The notes beneath the pieces are model-generated. The model saw only the letters and a program-made list of their open reading frames with translations, searched no databases and was not told the origin of the DNA. The position numbers and the translations under genes are program-made. Shown here piece by piece: positions 17,390 through 26,286 of a stretch of DNA of 64,000 nt (positions within the stretch are counted from its first letter, which is position 1; each line of letters starts with the position of its first letter). The DNA is from Amycolatopsis jejuensis (GTDB lineage Bacteria > Actinomycetota > Actinomycetes > Mycobacteriales > Pseudonocardiaceae): positions 127,412 through 191,411 of the forward strand of contig NZ_JNYZ01000015.1 of assembly GCF_000717335.1 (NCBI RefSeq). The letters run 5' to 3'.

Positions 17390-18829
17390 TCAGACGGTGT
17401 CCGGTCGTTTGTTGATCGTGATGGTCTGCCAGTTCGTGTATTCCATAAGCCCGTGCAGGGAATTCTCGCAGCCGATGCCGGATTGCTTGTGCCCGCCGAA
17501 GGCCTGCGCGGGCGAATACTGATGGACCTCGTTCAGCCACACAGTCCCGGCTTCGATCCGGCGGCCGATCCGTTCCACGGCCTCCAGATCCTTGCCCCAC
17601 ACGCTCGCACCCAAGCCCCACTCGGTGTCGTTCGCGCGCGCGATCACGTCCTCCTCGTCGCTCCAGCGCAGCAGAGGCAGGATTGGCCCGAAAGGTTCCT
17701 CCTTGACCAGACGGGAGTCCTCGGGCGGATCGTCGACCAGGGTCACGGGCACGAACCAGCCCGGCGCGGACTCGTCGATTTCACCGCCCAGTGCGAAGGT
17801 GTAACCATTCTTGGTGCAATCGGCGAAATACTCCTTGACCTTCTCCAGCTGCGGCCGGTTCTGAATCGGGCCGAGGTCGGTGTCGGCTTCCGCACCGTTG
17901 CCGACTTTCACCGTGCGGGCGTAGGCGACCAGCGCATCACGGACCTGCTCGTAAACATCAGCGTGAATGTAAACCCGCTTGGCAGCATTGCAGAACTGCG
18001 CGTTGTTCTGGAATGCCGCCCAGAACAGCTGCGGTGCGACCTTCTCGGGGTCGACGTCGGGCAGCACGATCGCCGGGTCGTTGCCGCCGAGTTCGAGGGT
18101 GATGCGCTTGAGGTTACCCGCCGCTGAACGCATCACGTGCTTACCGGTCTCGGTGTTGCCGGTGAAGGCGATCTTGTCGATGCCCGGGTGCGCCGTGAGC
18201 CATTTCCCGAGATCGTCGTCGCCGGAAAGGACATTGAACACTCCGGGCGGGAGCAGATCGGCGACGAGCTCGGCGAGCTTCAGCGTGCACAACGGCGTGA
18301 ACGGCGACGGCTTCAGCACAAGGCAGTTCCCGGCCACCAGTGCGGGGGCGATCTTCCACACCGCAAGCAGGATCGGGAAGTTCCACGGCGTGATGCCGCC
18401 GACCACCCCGAGCGGCGTGTACCGGGTGACGACGCGGTGCTCGGCGCTGTCTTCCAGCACCTCCTCCGGCAGCGACTGCCCGGCGATCGCGCGGAACCAG
18501 ATCACCGACCCGCCGACCTCCCACTCGGCACCCGCCCGCGGCTTGCCCTGCTCACGCGTCAGCAGCGCCATGAACTCCTCGGCGTGCGCCTCCAGCCGGT
18601 CGCCGATCGCGGCGACCGCGGCCTGCCGTTCCTCGATCGGGGTCGCCGCCCAGCCCGGGAAAGCCGCACGGGCCGCCGCAACCGCCTCGTCGAGCTGGTC
18701 CTGGCTCGCCACCGGGACCTCGGCGATCGTCTCGCCCGTGGCCGGGTTGAAGACCGGCGTAGTCGCCCGCGAACGCGCGGGCTTCCCGTTGATGGTCATC
18801 ACGTAGTCGTCTTGCCGCATTGGGGTCAC
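17390..18829 (-). CDS. NAD(P)-dependent aldehyde dehydrogenase
   Basis: 479 aa from GTG 18829, chosen because GGAGG sits 6 bases upstream. Contains the ALDH fold with Asn150 (ITPWNFP), Lys173 (VLKPSPFTPL), the general-base Glu246 (LELGGND) and catalytic Cys280 (NNAQFCNAAKR). It oxidises an aldehyde to the acid. Lies 79 bp downstream of the AcoR-like regulator in the same direction, and belongs functionally with the ADH at 21197 and the acyl-CoA synthetase at 24014: alcohol to aldehyde to acid to acyl-CoA. Confidence 0.92.
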   Translation of the reverse strand: MTPMRQDDYVMTINGKPARSRATTPVFNPATGETIAEVPVASQDQLDEAVAAARAAFPGWAATPIEERQAAVAAIGDRLEAHAEEFMALLTREQGKPRAGAEWEVGGSVIWFRAIAGQSLPEEVLEDSAEHRVVTRYTPLGVVGGITPWNFPILLAVWKIAPALVAGNCLVLKPSPFTPLCTLKLAELVADLLPPGVFNVLSGDDDLGKWLTAHPGIDKIAFTGNTETGKHVMRSAAGNLKRITLELGGNDPAIVLPDVDPEKVAPQLFWAAFQNNAQFCNAAKRVYIHADVYEQVRDALVAYARTVKVGNGAEADTDLGPIQNRPQLEKVKEYFADCTKNGYTFALGGEIDESAPGWFVPVTLVDDPPEDSRLVKEEPFGPILPLLRWSDEEDVIARANDTEWGLGASVWGKDLEAVERIGRRIEAGTVWLNEVHQYSPAQAFGGHKQSGIGCENSLHGLMEYTNWQTITINKRPDTV

Positions 18830-18908
18830 AGTTGCCTCCGTCGTTGCAGTACCGCCGCCCAGCATGTCGGCGAACGATCACCGGTAACTGTGCCGATCCG
18901 GAACACCT

Positions 18909-20483
18909 TCACTCGATGCCGAGTTCCTTCAGCCTCCGATACAGCGTCGTGCGGCCGATGCCGAGAATCTCCGCCGCATGGACCTTGTTCCCGCGGCACC
19001 GCAGCAGCACGGAGGTGATCGCATCGAGTTCGGCTTGGGCCAGCACCGGCAGATTCCGGGCAGGACGGCGGAAAATGTCCGGCAAATGCGCTGTCGTGAT
19101 CACCCCGCCGTCGCGGCCGAGCTCGCGCAGCAGAGCCGCAAGCTCGGCGAGGTTACCCGGCCAATGGTGCCGGCTCAACGCACTCACCGCGCCCGTACTC
19201 AGCCGCGCGCTGCTGCCCTGACTCCGCAGAACCTCCTGGGCCAGCAACGGAAACTCGTGCCGGCGGGCACGCAACGGCTCGGTGCGCCAACGGCCGGTAC
19301 ACCGCGCCGCAAGCCCGGCGTGCTCGCCGGACAGCTCGCTCTCCGGACAGCTGGTGAAGGCAAACCAGCCGGACGAGCTGTCCAGCAGATGCGCCAGCCG
19401 TACCGCAGCCGCGCTGTCGAGCAAATGAATCCCGTCAATCACGACGAGGTGATCCATTTCCCGCGCAACGATTTCCCCAGCTGCATCGAGCACCGTCACC
19501 GGATGTGGACCCGCCAGCGCCAGCGCAGCGGTGGTACGGCCGCTCCCCGGCTCACCGTGGATCAGCAGGCGGGAACGTCGGCGCCGATGCTCGGCGAGTG
19601 CCTCCACGAGACTCGGCAACTGCCGGTTCCGAGGTACCGGCGGCCGGAAAGGCTTGCTTTCGACAGCTTCGAACAGCACCGCGCGGCGCGTGCCCGGCAG
19701 GATCGTGTACGACACGTCGACCGGTTCCCCCGCACGGGCAGGCAATCGGCACGAGCCCTCGTCCCCCTGCAGCTCCCTGGCGAGTCCACGGGCCGCCGCG
19801 GGATCGAACGTGTCGGTCGCGGCCTGGTTGGCGAGCATCAGGCCCTCGTCGAGCACCAGTACGGGACGGCTGGTCCGGGCCGTCCGCGCCCGGTAAGCCG
19901 CCAGCAACCGGCGATCCCCGGCCGAACTGCCCTCCAAGAGCCGCGCCTCGATGTCGCGCACCGCCTGGGTCAGAAACGGCTGCAGCAGGTCGGTCGCGTC
20001 GGCCGCGTGCCCGGTCACGTCCAGGACGCCCGCCAGCCGCCCGGTCACCGGATGCGTGATCGGGTGCCCGTAACAGCAGAAACCCTTGAGCGGGTCCAGG
20101 AAATGCTCCGCCCCGACCACCGTGATCCCCCGCCGGATCTCGAACGCGGTCGCCAGCGCATTGGTCCCGGCGACCTCCTCCGTGTACCGGTGCCCGGGCA
20201 CCGCCAGGACGTCGTCGAGCGCATCGGCCAACCGGCTCTCGCCGAACCGGCGGTCGACGATCCGCGCCTCGTGATCGGCCAGCAGCACACTGAACCGGGT
20301 CCCCCGCAGCTGCCCGGCGAGCACGTCGAGCACTGGCTCCGCGGCGACCATCAGCGTGCTGCCGCGATCGACCTCGCCGAAATCCTCCGCCGACACGCCG
20401 GACCCGGGATCCAGCCCGCTGAGCTCCGCCCGCCGCCACGCGATCGCGATCTCGGGCCGGAGATCCGCCTCCGAACCGCCCAT
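18909..20483 (-). CDS. AcoR/MimR-like regulator (GAF, degenerate AAA, Fis-type HTH)
   Basis: 524 aa. Residues about 40-200 are a GAF sensor ('LADHEARIVDRRFGE', 'VAGTNALATAFEIRRGITVV'), 290-460 a shortened AAA region with 'GEPGSGRTTAALA' as Walker A, and the last 45 residues a Fis-type HTH ('NKVHAAEILGIGRTTLYRRL'). The GAFTGA loop that contacts sigma-54 is absent, so it probably works with ordinary sigma factors, as in actinobacterial AcoR/MimR relatives. A palindrome at 20545-20568, 62 bp upstream, also lies upstream of the ADH and acyl-CoA synthetase genes. Confidence 0.85.
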   Translation of the reverse strand: MGGSEADLRPEIAIAWRRAELSGLDPGSGVSAEDFGEVDRGSTLMVAAEPVLDVLAGQLRGTRFSVLLADHEARIVDRRFGESRLADALDDVLAVPGHRYTEEVAGTNALATAFEIRRGITVVGAEHFLDPLKGFCCYGHPITHPVTGRLAGVLDVTGHAADATDLLQPFLTQAVRDIEARLLEGSSAGDRRLLAAYRARTARTSRPVLVLDEGLMLANQAATDTFDPAAARGLARELQGDEGSCRLPARAGEPVDVSYTILPGTRRAVLFEAVESKPFRPPVPRNRQLPSLVEALAEHRRRRSRLLIHGEPGSGRTTAALALAGPHPVTVLDAAGEIVAREMDHLVVIDGIHLLDSAAAVRLAHLLDSSSGWFAFTSCPESELSGEHAGLAARCTGRWRTEPLRARRHEFPLLAQEVLRSQGSSARLSTGAVSALSRHHWPGNLAELAALLRELGRDGGVITTAHLPDIFRRPARNLPVLAQAELDAITSVLLRCRGNKVHAAEILGIGRTTLYRRLKELGIE

Positions 20484-20496
20484 GAGCCCTCCACGC

Positions 20497-20575
20497 CGAG
20501 GTTGTCATCCACCACGTTCCATCAAGCCCGGAAAACGGGGCACCCGGCACACCCGGATGGGTGTGCCGCCCCGTC
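20497..20575. repeat. Direct repeat, copy 1
   Basis: About 78 bp, nearly identical to 21050-21126 (offset 553). The shared part runs from CGAGGT through a conserved 'CATCCACCACGTTCCATC' block, then GGAAAACGG and the CACACCCG palindrome. It covers the promoter region of the AcoR-like gene. Confidence 0.8.
20545..20568. promoter_or_regulatory. Palindrome CGGCACACCC-GGAT-GGGTGTGCCG, probable operator
   Basis: Ten-base perfect arms around a 4-base centre, 62 bp upstream of the AcoR-like start. The same core occurs at 21095-21124 and 25581-25602, each ahead of a gene of the same alcohol/acyl-CoA module. Confidence 0.65.
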
Positions 20576-21049
20576 AGGTGGAGCGGGGCAGTCCTCGGAC
20601 GAACCCCTGCCGAGCAGCACGAGCGCACTCGGCTCGCCCCTCGCGGGTGATCGGCGGCATCACGGACCACTTCGCATCTGGAAGACCGCGCGGAGTCGTT
20701 CGCGTTGCCCAGCCGGAGCCAGTCGCCACACAAGGAGTCGACGTAGCTGTCCAATGTCGAAGCGGCCGGACGGCGCTTCACTCGAAGCGCCAACACTGGC
20801 GCCCGGAGAGGCGTGAAGGTCGGCCAGCGGCATCGACGCAGTGGTCACCTCCTCGCCGTCCGGGGTGGGCAGCCGCATCGAACGGGAAGTGATGCGGGAC
20901 TTGGCGAACTGCCCCGCGACGAGGCGCTGCTCCGGAAACGTCCGGACCCGCGGCACGTCCCCGGCCACCCCCGGCGGTGATCTCCAGCGAAGGGATCATG
21001 CCGACCCGCACCGGCACGACCGGTCGCCGGTCCTGGACGAGCCAGCTCA
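20576..21049. other. 474 bp between direct repeats, remnant only
   Basis: A minus-strand reading starts inside the second repeat ('DDLVSWLVQDRRPVVPVR') and continues after a frameshift near 20970 as 'RTFPEQRLVAGQFAKSRI' and 'GRFDIGQLRRLLVWRL'. I do not recognise the family. The broken frame and the flanking repeats suggest the leftover of a duplicated promoter-plus-gene segment. Confidence 0.4.
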
Positions 21050-21126
21050 CGAGGTCGTCATCCACCACGTTCCATCAAGCCCGGAAAACGGAGCAGGCGG
21101 CACACCCGAACGGGTGTGCCGCCTCG
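21050..21126. repeat. Direct repeat, copy 2
   Basis: Second copy of the 20497-20575 repeat, here in front of the zinc alcohol dehydrogenase. It differs by a few bases and has a longer, more perfect palindrome. Confidence 0.8.
21095..21124. promoter_or_regulatory. 30-bp palindrome with 14-base perfect arms
   Basis: Left arm AGGCGGCACACCCG, centre AA, right arm the exact complement. Located 73 bp upstream of the ADH start. An operator is favoured over a terminator because it lies within a repeated promoter segment and its core recurs at 25581. Confidence 0.65.
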
Positions 21127-21196
21127 TACCGGCGTCGCCGACGATCGGCGACAGCAGGCAGCAGACGCATGCCGGGAGACCACAAAGGAGTGTCCG

Positions 21197-22294
21197 TTGC
21201 ACACCACAGCAGCCGTGTTACGACAAGCGCAAGCACCGCTCACGCTCGAGGAGCTCGAAATCGAGCAGCCCAGGGCCGGGGAGGTGCTGGTGCGTCTGGT
21301 GTCGTCGGGCGTCTGCCACACTGACCTCGGGGTGATCGCCACCGCGGTCGACGGGCAGCTGCCGGTGGTGCTCGGGCACGAGGGTGCCGGCATCGTCGAA
21401 GCCGTCGGGGAAGGCGTCGGTTCCCTCGCCACCGGCGATCACGTCGTCCTGACGTACAACTTCTGCGGGCAGTGTGACCACTGCAAGACCGGAGTGATGA
21501 CGCACTGCCGCGATTTCGTCCCGCTGAATCTGTCCGGCGCGCGGCTGGACGGTAGCACCCCGCTGTCCTCGAAGGACGGCCCGGTGTTCGGCCACTTCTT
21601 CGGCCAGTCGTCGTTCTCCCGGAAGGTGATCGCCACCGAGCGCAACGCGATCAAGGTCGATTCGTCTTTGCCGCTGGAACTGCTCGGCCCGCTCGGCTGC
21701 GGCGTGCAGACCGGAGCAGGCGCGGTCCTCAACTCGCTGGCGCCCGAAGAAGGTTCGAGCATCGCGGTGTTCGCGGCCGGCTCGGTCGGGCTGAGCGCGA
21801 TACTGGCGGCCAAGGTTGCCGGTTGCTCGACCATCATCGCGGTCGACCCCCAGGCAGCGCGCCGCGAACTGGCCACGGAACTTGGTGCCACCCATGTCGT
21901 CGACCCGGACGACGCCGACCCGGTCGAGGCGATCCGCACGATCACCGGCACGGGCGCCCGCTATTCGGTCGACTGTATCGGCCTCCCCGGCGTCGTGCGG
22001 CAAGCGCTCGAATGCCTGCAGTCGCCCGGAACTTGCGCGAGCGTGGGATACCAGGGCATGACCAATGAGCTGACGATCGACCAGGGGCACCTGCTCTTCG
22101 GCCGGTCGCTGGTCGGCGTCATCGAAGGCGACGCCATCCCCGGGCAGTTCATCCCGCACATGATCGAGCTGTATCAAAACGGCCGGTTTCCGTTCGACAA
22201 GCTGATCACCACCTTCCCGTTCGACCGGATCAACGAAGCGATCGACGCCGCCCACCACGGCAAGGTGGTCAAGGCAGTCCTGACCTTCGACTGA
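21197..22294 (+). CDS. Zinc-dependent (aryl-)alcohol dehydrogenase, MDR family
   Basis: 365 aa from TTG 21197, chosen for the AAAGGAG six bases upstream; conserved sequence starts right there. Catalytic zinc ligands Cys40, His61/Glu62 and the Cys of 'PLGCGVQTGAG'; structural zinc Cys90, 93, 96, 104 (FCGQCDHCKTG...HC). The NAD-binding loop is 'VFAAGSVGL' and Asp follows 'IIAVDPQ', so NAD is preferred. The pattern resembles benzyl-alcohol-type dehydrogenases (XylB/AreB group). Convergent with the response regulator; only 2 bp separate the stops. Confidence 0.9.
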   Translation: MHTTAAVLRQAQAPLTLEELEIEQPRAGEVLVRLVSSGVCHTDLGVIATAVDGQLPVVLGHEGAGIVEAVGEGVGSLATGDHVVLTYNFCGQCDHCKTGVMTHCRDFVPLNLSGARLDGSTPLSSKDGPVFGHFFGQSSFSRKVIATERNAIKVDSSLPLELLGPLGCGVQTGAGAVLNSLAPEEGSSIAVFAAGSVGLSAILAAKVAGCSTIIAVDPQAARRELATELGATHVVDPDDADPVEAIRTITGTGARYSVDCIGLPGVVRQALECLQSPGTCASVGYQGMTNELTIDQGHLLFGRSLVGVIEGDAIPGQFIPHMIELYQNGRFPFDKLITTFPFDRINEAIDAAHHGKVVKAVLTFD

Positions 22295-22296
22295 GG

Positions 22297-22905
22297 TCAG
22301 AGCAGGCCGTGGATCCGGGCGTTGGTGATCACCTGCGCCCGGTTCCGCGCACCGAGCTTCTGCATCACGTTGCGCAGATAGGTCTTCACGGTGTTCAGCG
22401 ACAGGTCGAGCTGCTGCCCGATCTCGACGTTCGTGTGCCCGGCGGACACCAGCCGGAGTACATCGTACTCGCGGGGAGTGATCGGGGCCTGCGCCGGAGA
22501 CGCCGGGCAGGTCGCCCGGTAGCTGCCGGTGCGAGCCACCTGGAGCAGGGCCTCTCGCAAGGCCGGGCCGGTGGCGTCTTTGACGAGCAGACCGCACGCG
22601 CCGGCCGCGAGGCTGGGAGCCACTGCCGCGTGCTCGGGGAACGCAGTGAACAACAAGACCTTGCTGGCGGGACTGACCTCGTGCAGGCGCGGAACCACCT
22701 CCGCGGCGAGCGCATCCGGAAGCCGCAGGTCAAGCAAGACGATGTCGGGTTGCTCCCGGCGGCACCCGAGGACCGCCTCCGCCGCGGTCGCGGCGTGCCC
22801 GACCACCTCGATGTCCCGGTGGCGGCCGAGCTGGGTGACGACTCCGTCGCGGACGACCGGGTGATCGTCGACCACGAACACCCCGACCCGCGGCCCGGTC
22901 AGCAC
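22297..22905 (-). CDS. NarL/LuxR-type response regulator
   Basis: 202 aa. Receiver domain with acidic Asp13/Asp14 and phospho-acceptor Asp59 (VLLDLRLPD) and the signature Lys (LLVKDA); C-terminal LuxR helix-turn-helix 'TNVEIGQQLDLSLNTVKTYL'. Its start overlaps the end of the kinase gene by 7 bp, so the pair is co-translated. Likely controls the adjacent ADH/ligase module, but no binding site is evident. Confidence 0.92.
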   Translation of the reverse strand: MLTGPRVGVFVVDDHPVVRDGVVTQLGRHRDIEVVGHAATAAEAVLGCRREQPDIVLLDLRLPDALAAEVVPRLHEVSPASKVLLFTAFPEHAAVAPSLAAGACGLLVKDATGPALREALLQVARTGSYRATCPASPAQAPITPREYDVLRLVSAGHTNVEIGQQLDLSLNTVKTYLRNVMQKLGARNRAQVITNARIHGLL

Positions 22906-23987
22906 GGGATCCCGACCCGGAAAGTCGTCCCGCCATACGGGTCGGTCATCATCTGCAGCACTCCGCCGAGGCGAGCCACCGCCTCCCCGGCTTTGCCGAG
23001 CCCCAGTCCCGGCCGGTAGCCGTCAGGCAACCCGGAGCCGTCGTCGGTGACCGCGATGACCACCCCGCCGCCCGGACGCTGGCCCACCGTGACCACCACC
23101 GCGGACGCACCGGCGTGTTTCTCGATGTTCAGCAGAGCTTCCCGTACCGCACCGATGAGCACCTCGGCACGCGACGGCGGCAAGGCCGGCGGGTTGTCGA
23201 GAATGATCAGCTCAGCGGCGACTCCGGTCCGATCGCTGAACGCCGAGCAGTCGGCCTGCAACGCAACTGAAAGCGCGAGCGTGGCGGGAGACGCACGCAA
23301 CGTACGGAGCGAGGTGCGCAATGCAGTCGTCGCCTGTGCGACATGCGCCTGCAAGCGCTGCAGCTGCGCAGCGAACTCCGGATTGCCGGTCGCTGTCTCG
23401 GCAAGGCCGGCGACTCCGGAACCGATGGCGAACAACAGTGCCCCGACCGTGTCGTGCAGGTCCGCGGCGACGCGGCTGCGTTCCTCGTGCACCGCAGCCT
23501 CCCGCGCCATTCTCGCGCGTTCGGCTACCGCGAACGCAAGCGCTGCCTGCGCAGCGACTTCGTTGGCGCGCTCGACGGCTCGATCGCTCAAAACACCGTC
23601 GTGCCTGACCCCGGCAGCCAGGACACCGTAGCTCTGCCTGCCATGCACGATCGGCACCGCCAGGAGACTGCGGACGCGTTCGGAGCGGATTTGCCGATCG
23701 AAGGTGTGGGTGATCGCCGCAGAACGGAAATAGTCGTTCACCCAGTCCGGCACGGCCGCGCAGTGCACCTTGCCGGTCAAGCCCAGCCCTGGTGGCACGT
23801 GCAACCCGCGCAGCTGGCCGGTCAGATCGCCGTGGACAGTGCGCAACACCAGGTCGCCTGCGTCATCAGGTTCGGCGATCCACGCGATGTCGCCGTGCTC
23901 GGCAAGAAGCGCAAGCGCGGTGCGGATCGCCTCCCCGCGGTCGAGGAGCGTGACAAGATCCAAATGCTGCCCGGCCGCCTTGTCCAC
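22899..23987 (-). CDS. GAF-domain sensor histidine kinase (HisKA_3)
   Basis: 362 aa, no membrane segment, so a cytoplasmic sensor. Residues about 15-155 are a GAF domain; the dimerisation/phosphorylation box is 'SRVAADLHDTVG' with His178; the ATPase has 'EALLNIEKHAGASAV' (N box) and 'VTDDGSGLP' plus 'GLGLGKAGE' (G boxes). Partner of the overlapping response regulator. Ligand unknown. Confidence 0.9.
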   Translation of the reverse strand: MDKAAGQHLDLVTLLDRGEAIRTALALLAEHGDIAWIAEPDDAGDLVLRTVHGDLTGQLRGLHVPPGLGLTGKVHCAAVPDWVNDYFRSAAITHTFDRQIRSERVRSLLAVPIVHGRQSYGVLAAGVRHDGVLSDRAVERANEVAAQAALAFAVAERARMAREAAVHEERSRVAADLHDTVGALLFAIGSGVAGLAETATGNPEFAAQLQRLQAHVAQATTALRTSLRTLRASPATLALSVALQADCSAFSDRTGVAAELIILDNPPALPPSRAEVLIGAVREALLNIEKHAGASAVVVTVGQRPGGGVVIAVTDDGSGLPDGYRPGLGLGKAGEAVARLGGVLQMMTDPYGGTTFRVGIPC

Positions 23988-24013
23988 GGTGTGGCCCCCT
24001 CCTCACGCCGATC

Positions 24014-25528
24014 TCACGGCGTGAATTGCTTGATGAGCTCCCGGCGCATGATCTTCCCGGTCGAGGTCGCGGGAAGGTGATCGACGAACCGCACTGCGCG
24101 AGGACGCTTGTACGCGGCGAGATGTTCACCGGCGTAGGCGATCAGTTCCTCCTGGTTCGCTGCGGCGTTGCCGGCGAGGACGACGTAAGCACAAGCGAGC
24201 TCACCACGTACCTCATCGGCAACCGGGCCCACCGCGACCATGGCGACGGCAGGATGCCCGGCCAGCACCCGTTCGATCTCGGCCGGGTAGACGTTGTAGC
24301 CACCCGTGATGATCATGTCCTTGCGCCGGTCGACGACGAACACATGCCCCGTTTCGTCCATCGTGGCGATGTCCCCGGTGTGCAGCCAGCCATCCGGCTC
24401 GATCGCTTCCCTGGTCGCCTCGGGATTCCCGTGATAGCCGAGCATCACCAAGGGGCCGCGCACCATCAGCTCGCCCGGCTCGCCGGCAGGCACGTCCCGT
24501 TGCACGTCCTTGAGGTCGGCGATCCGGACGTCCAGCCCCGGCAGGGACACGCCGATCGAGCCCGGTACGGACGGTGCGTGCAGTGCGTGGGTGGTGCCGA
24601 GCCCGGCGATTTCCGTCATTCCCCACAGCTCGACCAGCGGTGCCCCGGAACGCTTTTCCCACCGTTCGATGGTGGGCAACGGAATCGTCTGGCCACCGAC
24701 GGTGCAGCGAGTCAGCGAAGACAGGTCGGCCGTGTCCAGTTCCGCGGCAGAGAGCAGCATCGAGTACATCGCCGGTACGCCTTCGAACATCGTCGCGTGG
24801 TGCTCGCCGATCAGCCGCAGCGCCTCGTCGGCGGCGAACCGTTCCATCAGCACCACCGTGCCGCCGGCGAGGAAGGTTCCGTTGATGGCGACGTTGCCGT
24901 AGACATGCGGAGCGGGCAACGCGGTGACCACGACGTCCCGCTCGTCACGGCCGTGCATCGTCGCGGTCAACGCGCAGTTGAGCAGCACCGCCCGGTGACT
25001 TTGGACCGCGCCTTTCGGGTGGCCGGTGGTTCCCGAGGTGTACCCGATTGTGCTCGGCGCGGCGGGATCCGCGACGAACGGCGGTGCTTCGCCCGTCGAC
25101 GCCAGGAGCTCGTCGAAACTCACGACCCCCTCGGCGCCGCCGAAAGCGACGACAGCCTTGAGATCGGGCAGATCCCGGGTGAGTTCGGCGACCCGGGGGG
25201 CCTGCTCGGCGCTGGTGAACACCGCGGCGGCACCGCAGTCACGCAGCACGAACGCCAGCTCTTCCATCGTCAGCATGACATTCACCGGGTTCACCACCGC
25301 ACCGGCCCGCAACGCCCCGTGGTAGGCCGCGATCCACTCCCAGCGATTCTGCGAGTAGAGCGACACCGGCTGCCCGCTGCGGATCCCGCGCTCGGCGAGC
25401 CCGGCCGCAACGCGGTCGGCGAGCGCGTCGAGTTCAGCGAATGTGAGTGTCCTCGTAGCGGTGATCAATGCGATCTTGCCGCCGAAGCGCGCGGCTGCCG
25501 TCCGCAGGATGTCGCCTGGACCCTTCAC
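24014..25528 (-). CDS. AMP-forming acyl-CoA synthetase
   Basis: 504 aa from GTG 25528 with GAGGAGG seven bases upstream. All ANL motifs are intact: P-loop 'TIGYTSGTTGHPKGA', 'VELWGMTEIAG', 'WLHTGDIA', the hinge 'VVDRRKDMIITGGYNVYPAE' and the C-terminal catalytic Lys in 'ATSTGKIMRRELI'. It activates a carboxylic acid as acyl-AMP then acyl-CoA, the natural step after the ALDH at 17390. The palindrome core CACACCCGAACGGGTG lies about 55 bp upstream. Confidence 0.92.
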   Translation of the reverse strand: MKGPGDILRTAAARFGGKIALITATRTLTFAELDALADRVAAGLAERGIRSGQPVSLYSQNRWEWIAAYHGALRAGAVVNPVNVMLTMEELAFVLRDCGAAAVFTSAEQAPRVAELTRDLPDLKAVVAFGGAEGVVSFDELLASTGEAPPFVADPAAPSTIGYTSGTTGHPKGAVQSHRAVLLNCALTATMHGRDERDVVVTALPAPHVYGNVAINGTFLAGGTVVLMERFAADEALRLIGEHHATMFEGVPAMYSMLLSAAELDTADLSSLTRCTVGGQTIPLPTIERWEKRSGAPLVELWGMTEIAGLGTTHALHAPSVPGSIGVSLPGLDVRIADLKDVQRDVPAGEPGELMVRGPLVMLGYHGNPEATREAIEPDGWLHTGDIATMDETGHVFVVDRRKDMIITGGYNVYPAEIERVLAGHPAVAMVAVGPVADEVRGELACAYVVLAGNAAANQEELIAYAGEHLAAYKRPRAVRFVDHLPATSTGKIMRRELIKQFTP

Positions 25529-25580
25529 CGGACCTCCTCGTCTCAAGAGGCTTTGAGGACAGCGGATCCGCCTCGGCAGT

Positions 25581-25602
25581 GCCACACCCGAACGGGTGGG
25601 CC
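25581..25602. promoter_or_regulatory. Third copy of the CACACCCG..CGGGTG palindrome
   Basis: Reads GCCACACCCG-AA-CGGGTGGGCC, 8 of 10 arm positions paired. Its 16-base core is identical to that in front of the ADH. About 55 bp upstream of the acyl-CoA synthetase start. Confidence 0.55.
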
Positions 25603-25676
25603 GGCGCGCCGCCGAGGCCGCCCGCAGTGACCCAGACCCGCGCATGGAGTTACCCCGAAGGGCCTCAACCCCAAGT

Positions 25677-25686
25677 TTTGATCAAA
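25677..25686. promoter_or_regulatory. TTTGATCAAA operator
   Basis: Exact copy, in context TTTTGATCAAAT, between the acyl-CoA synthetase and the dehydratase-like operon. Confidence 0.7.
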
Positions 25687-26001
25687 TGAAAGGCTCAGTC
25701 AAGGGCCTGCGGCACCACGGCCCAGCGGCACCAGGAGGAAGGAAGCTCCACGTCCTGGCAATGCGGAGAGCGCCCGAGCCGATCATCGAGCTGATACGGC
25801 GCATCCGCCGAAAGCCCCGGCCCGCCGAGGGGCGGCAGTGGAGTACCAGCACGCCAGGTGTCCGGCGTCGACGCACCTCCGATCTCGTCCCCGGCCGAAG
25901 TGGCAGGGTGCCCGAAGGGGGCGGTCTCTCCACCCACTCCAGGCGGGTACGCCCCGCGCTTTCTTGCATGGCCCTTCGAGAGCGTCTAGAGTACAACTAA
26001 T

Positions 26002-26011
26002 TTTGATCAAA
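26002..26011. promoter_or_regulatory. TTTGATCAAA operator of the dehydratase-like operon
   Basis: Exact copy in an AT-rich patch, 276 bp before the ATG at 26287. Confidence 0.75.
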
Positions 26012-26286
26012 CAATTGAGGATAGGGAGTCAGCGAACGCGCCCGGTCTCAGCCGGGTCACGCGAACGGGAGGCCTGAGGTGAGGGCAGGCGCACTGCCGG
26101 GCAGCCGCCGAGGCACGCGCTGCCTGGCTCGATTCGAGACCGGAACGCCGACGGAGAATCGGACAGGTGAATTCCCCGGCCATCATGCCCGGCCGCTCGG
26201 TACCCCGGCCCGGCCCGGCACCGCCATCTCCCTCCCGGTGGCTGCCAAGGAAAACGCACCATCGCACCCGGATCACTGGAGTTCAC

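Larger units (their letters stand above)
25529..26286. other. 758-bp divergent intergenic region
   Basis: No convincing gene; long frames are arginine/proline-rich chance frames. Holds the acyl-CoA synthetase palindrome (25581-25602) and two TTTGATCAAA sites (25677, 26002). The AT-rich stretch 25985-26030 just before the second site looks like the promoter of the following operon. About 270 bp of GC-rich leader then precede the ATG at 26287. Confidence 0.6.

Noticed and set aside
25682..26000. Gene in the 25.7-26.0 kb gap
   Set aside because: Frames on both strands are Arg/Pro-rich with no ribosome site or family similarity, and both ends carry operators.
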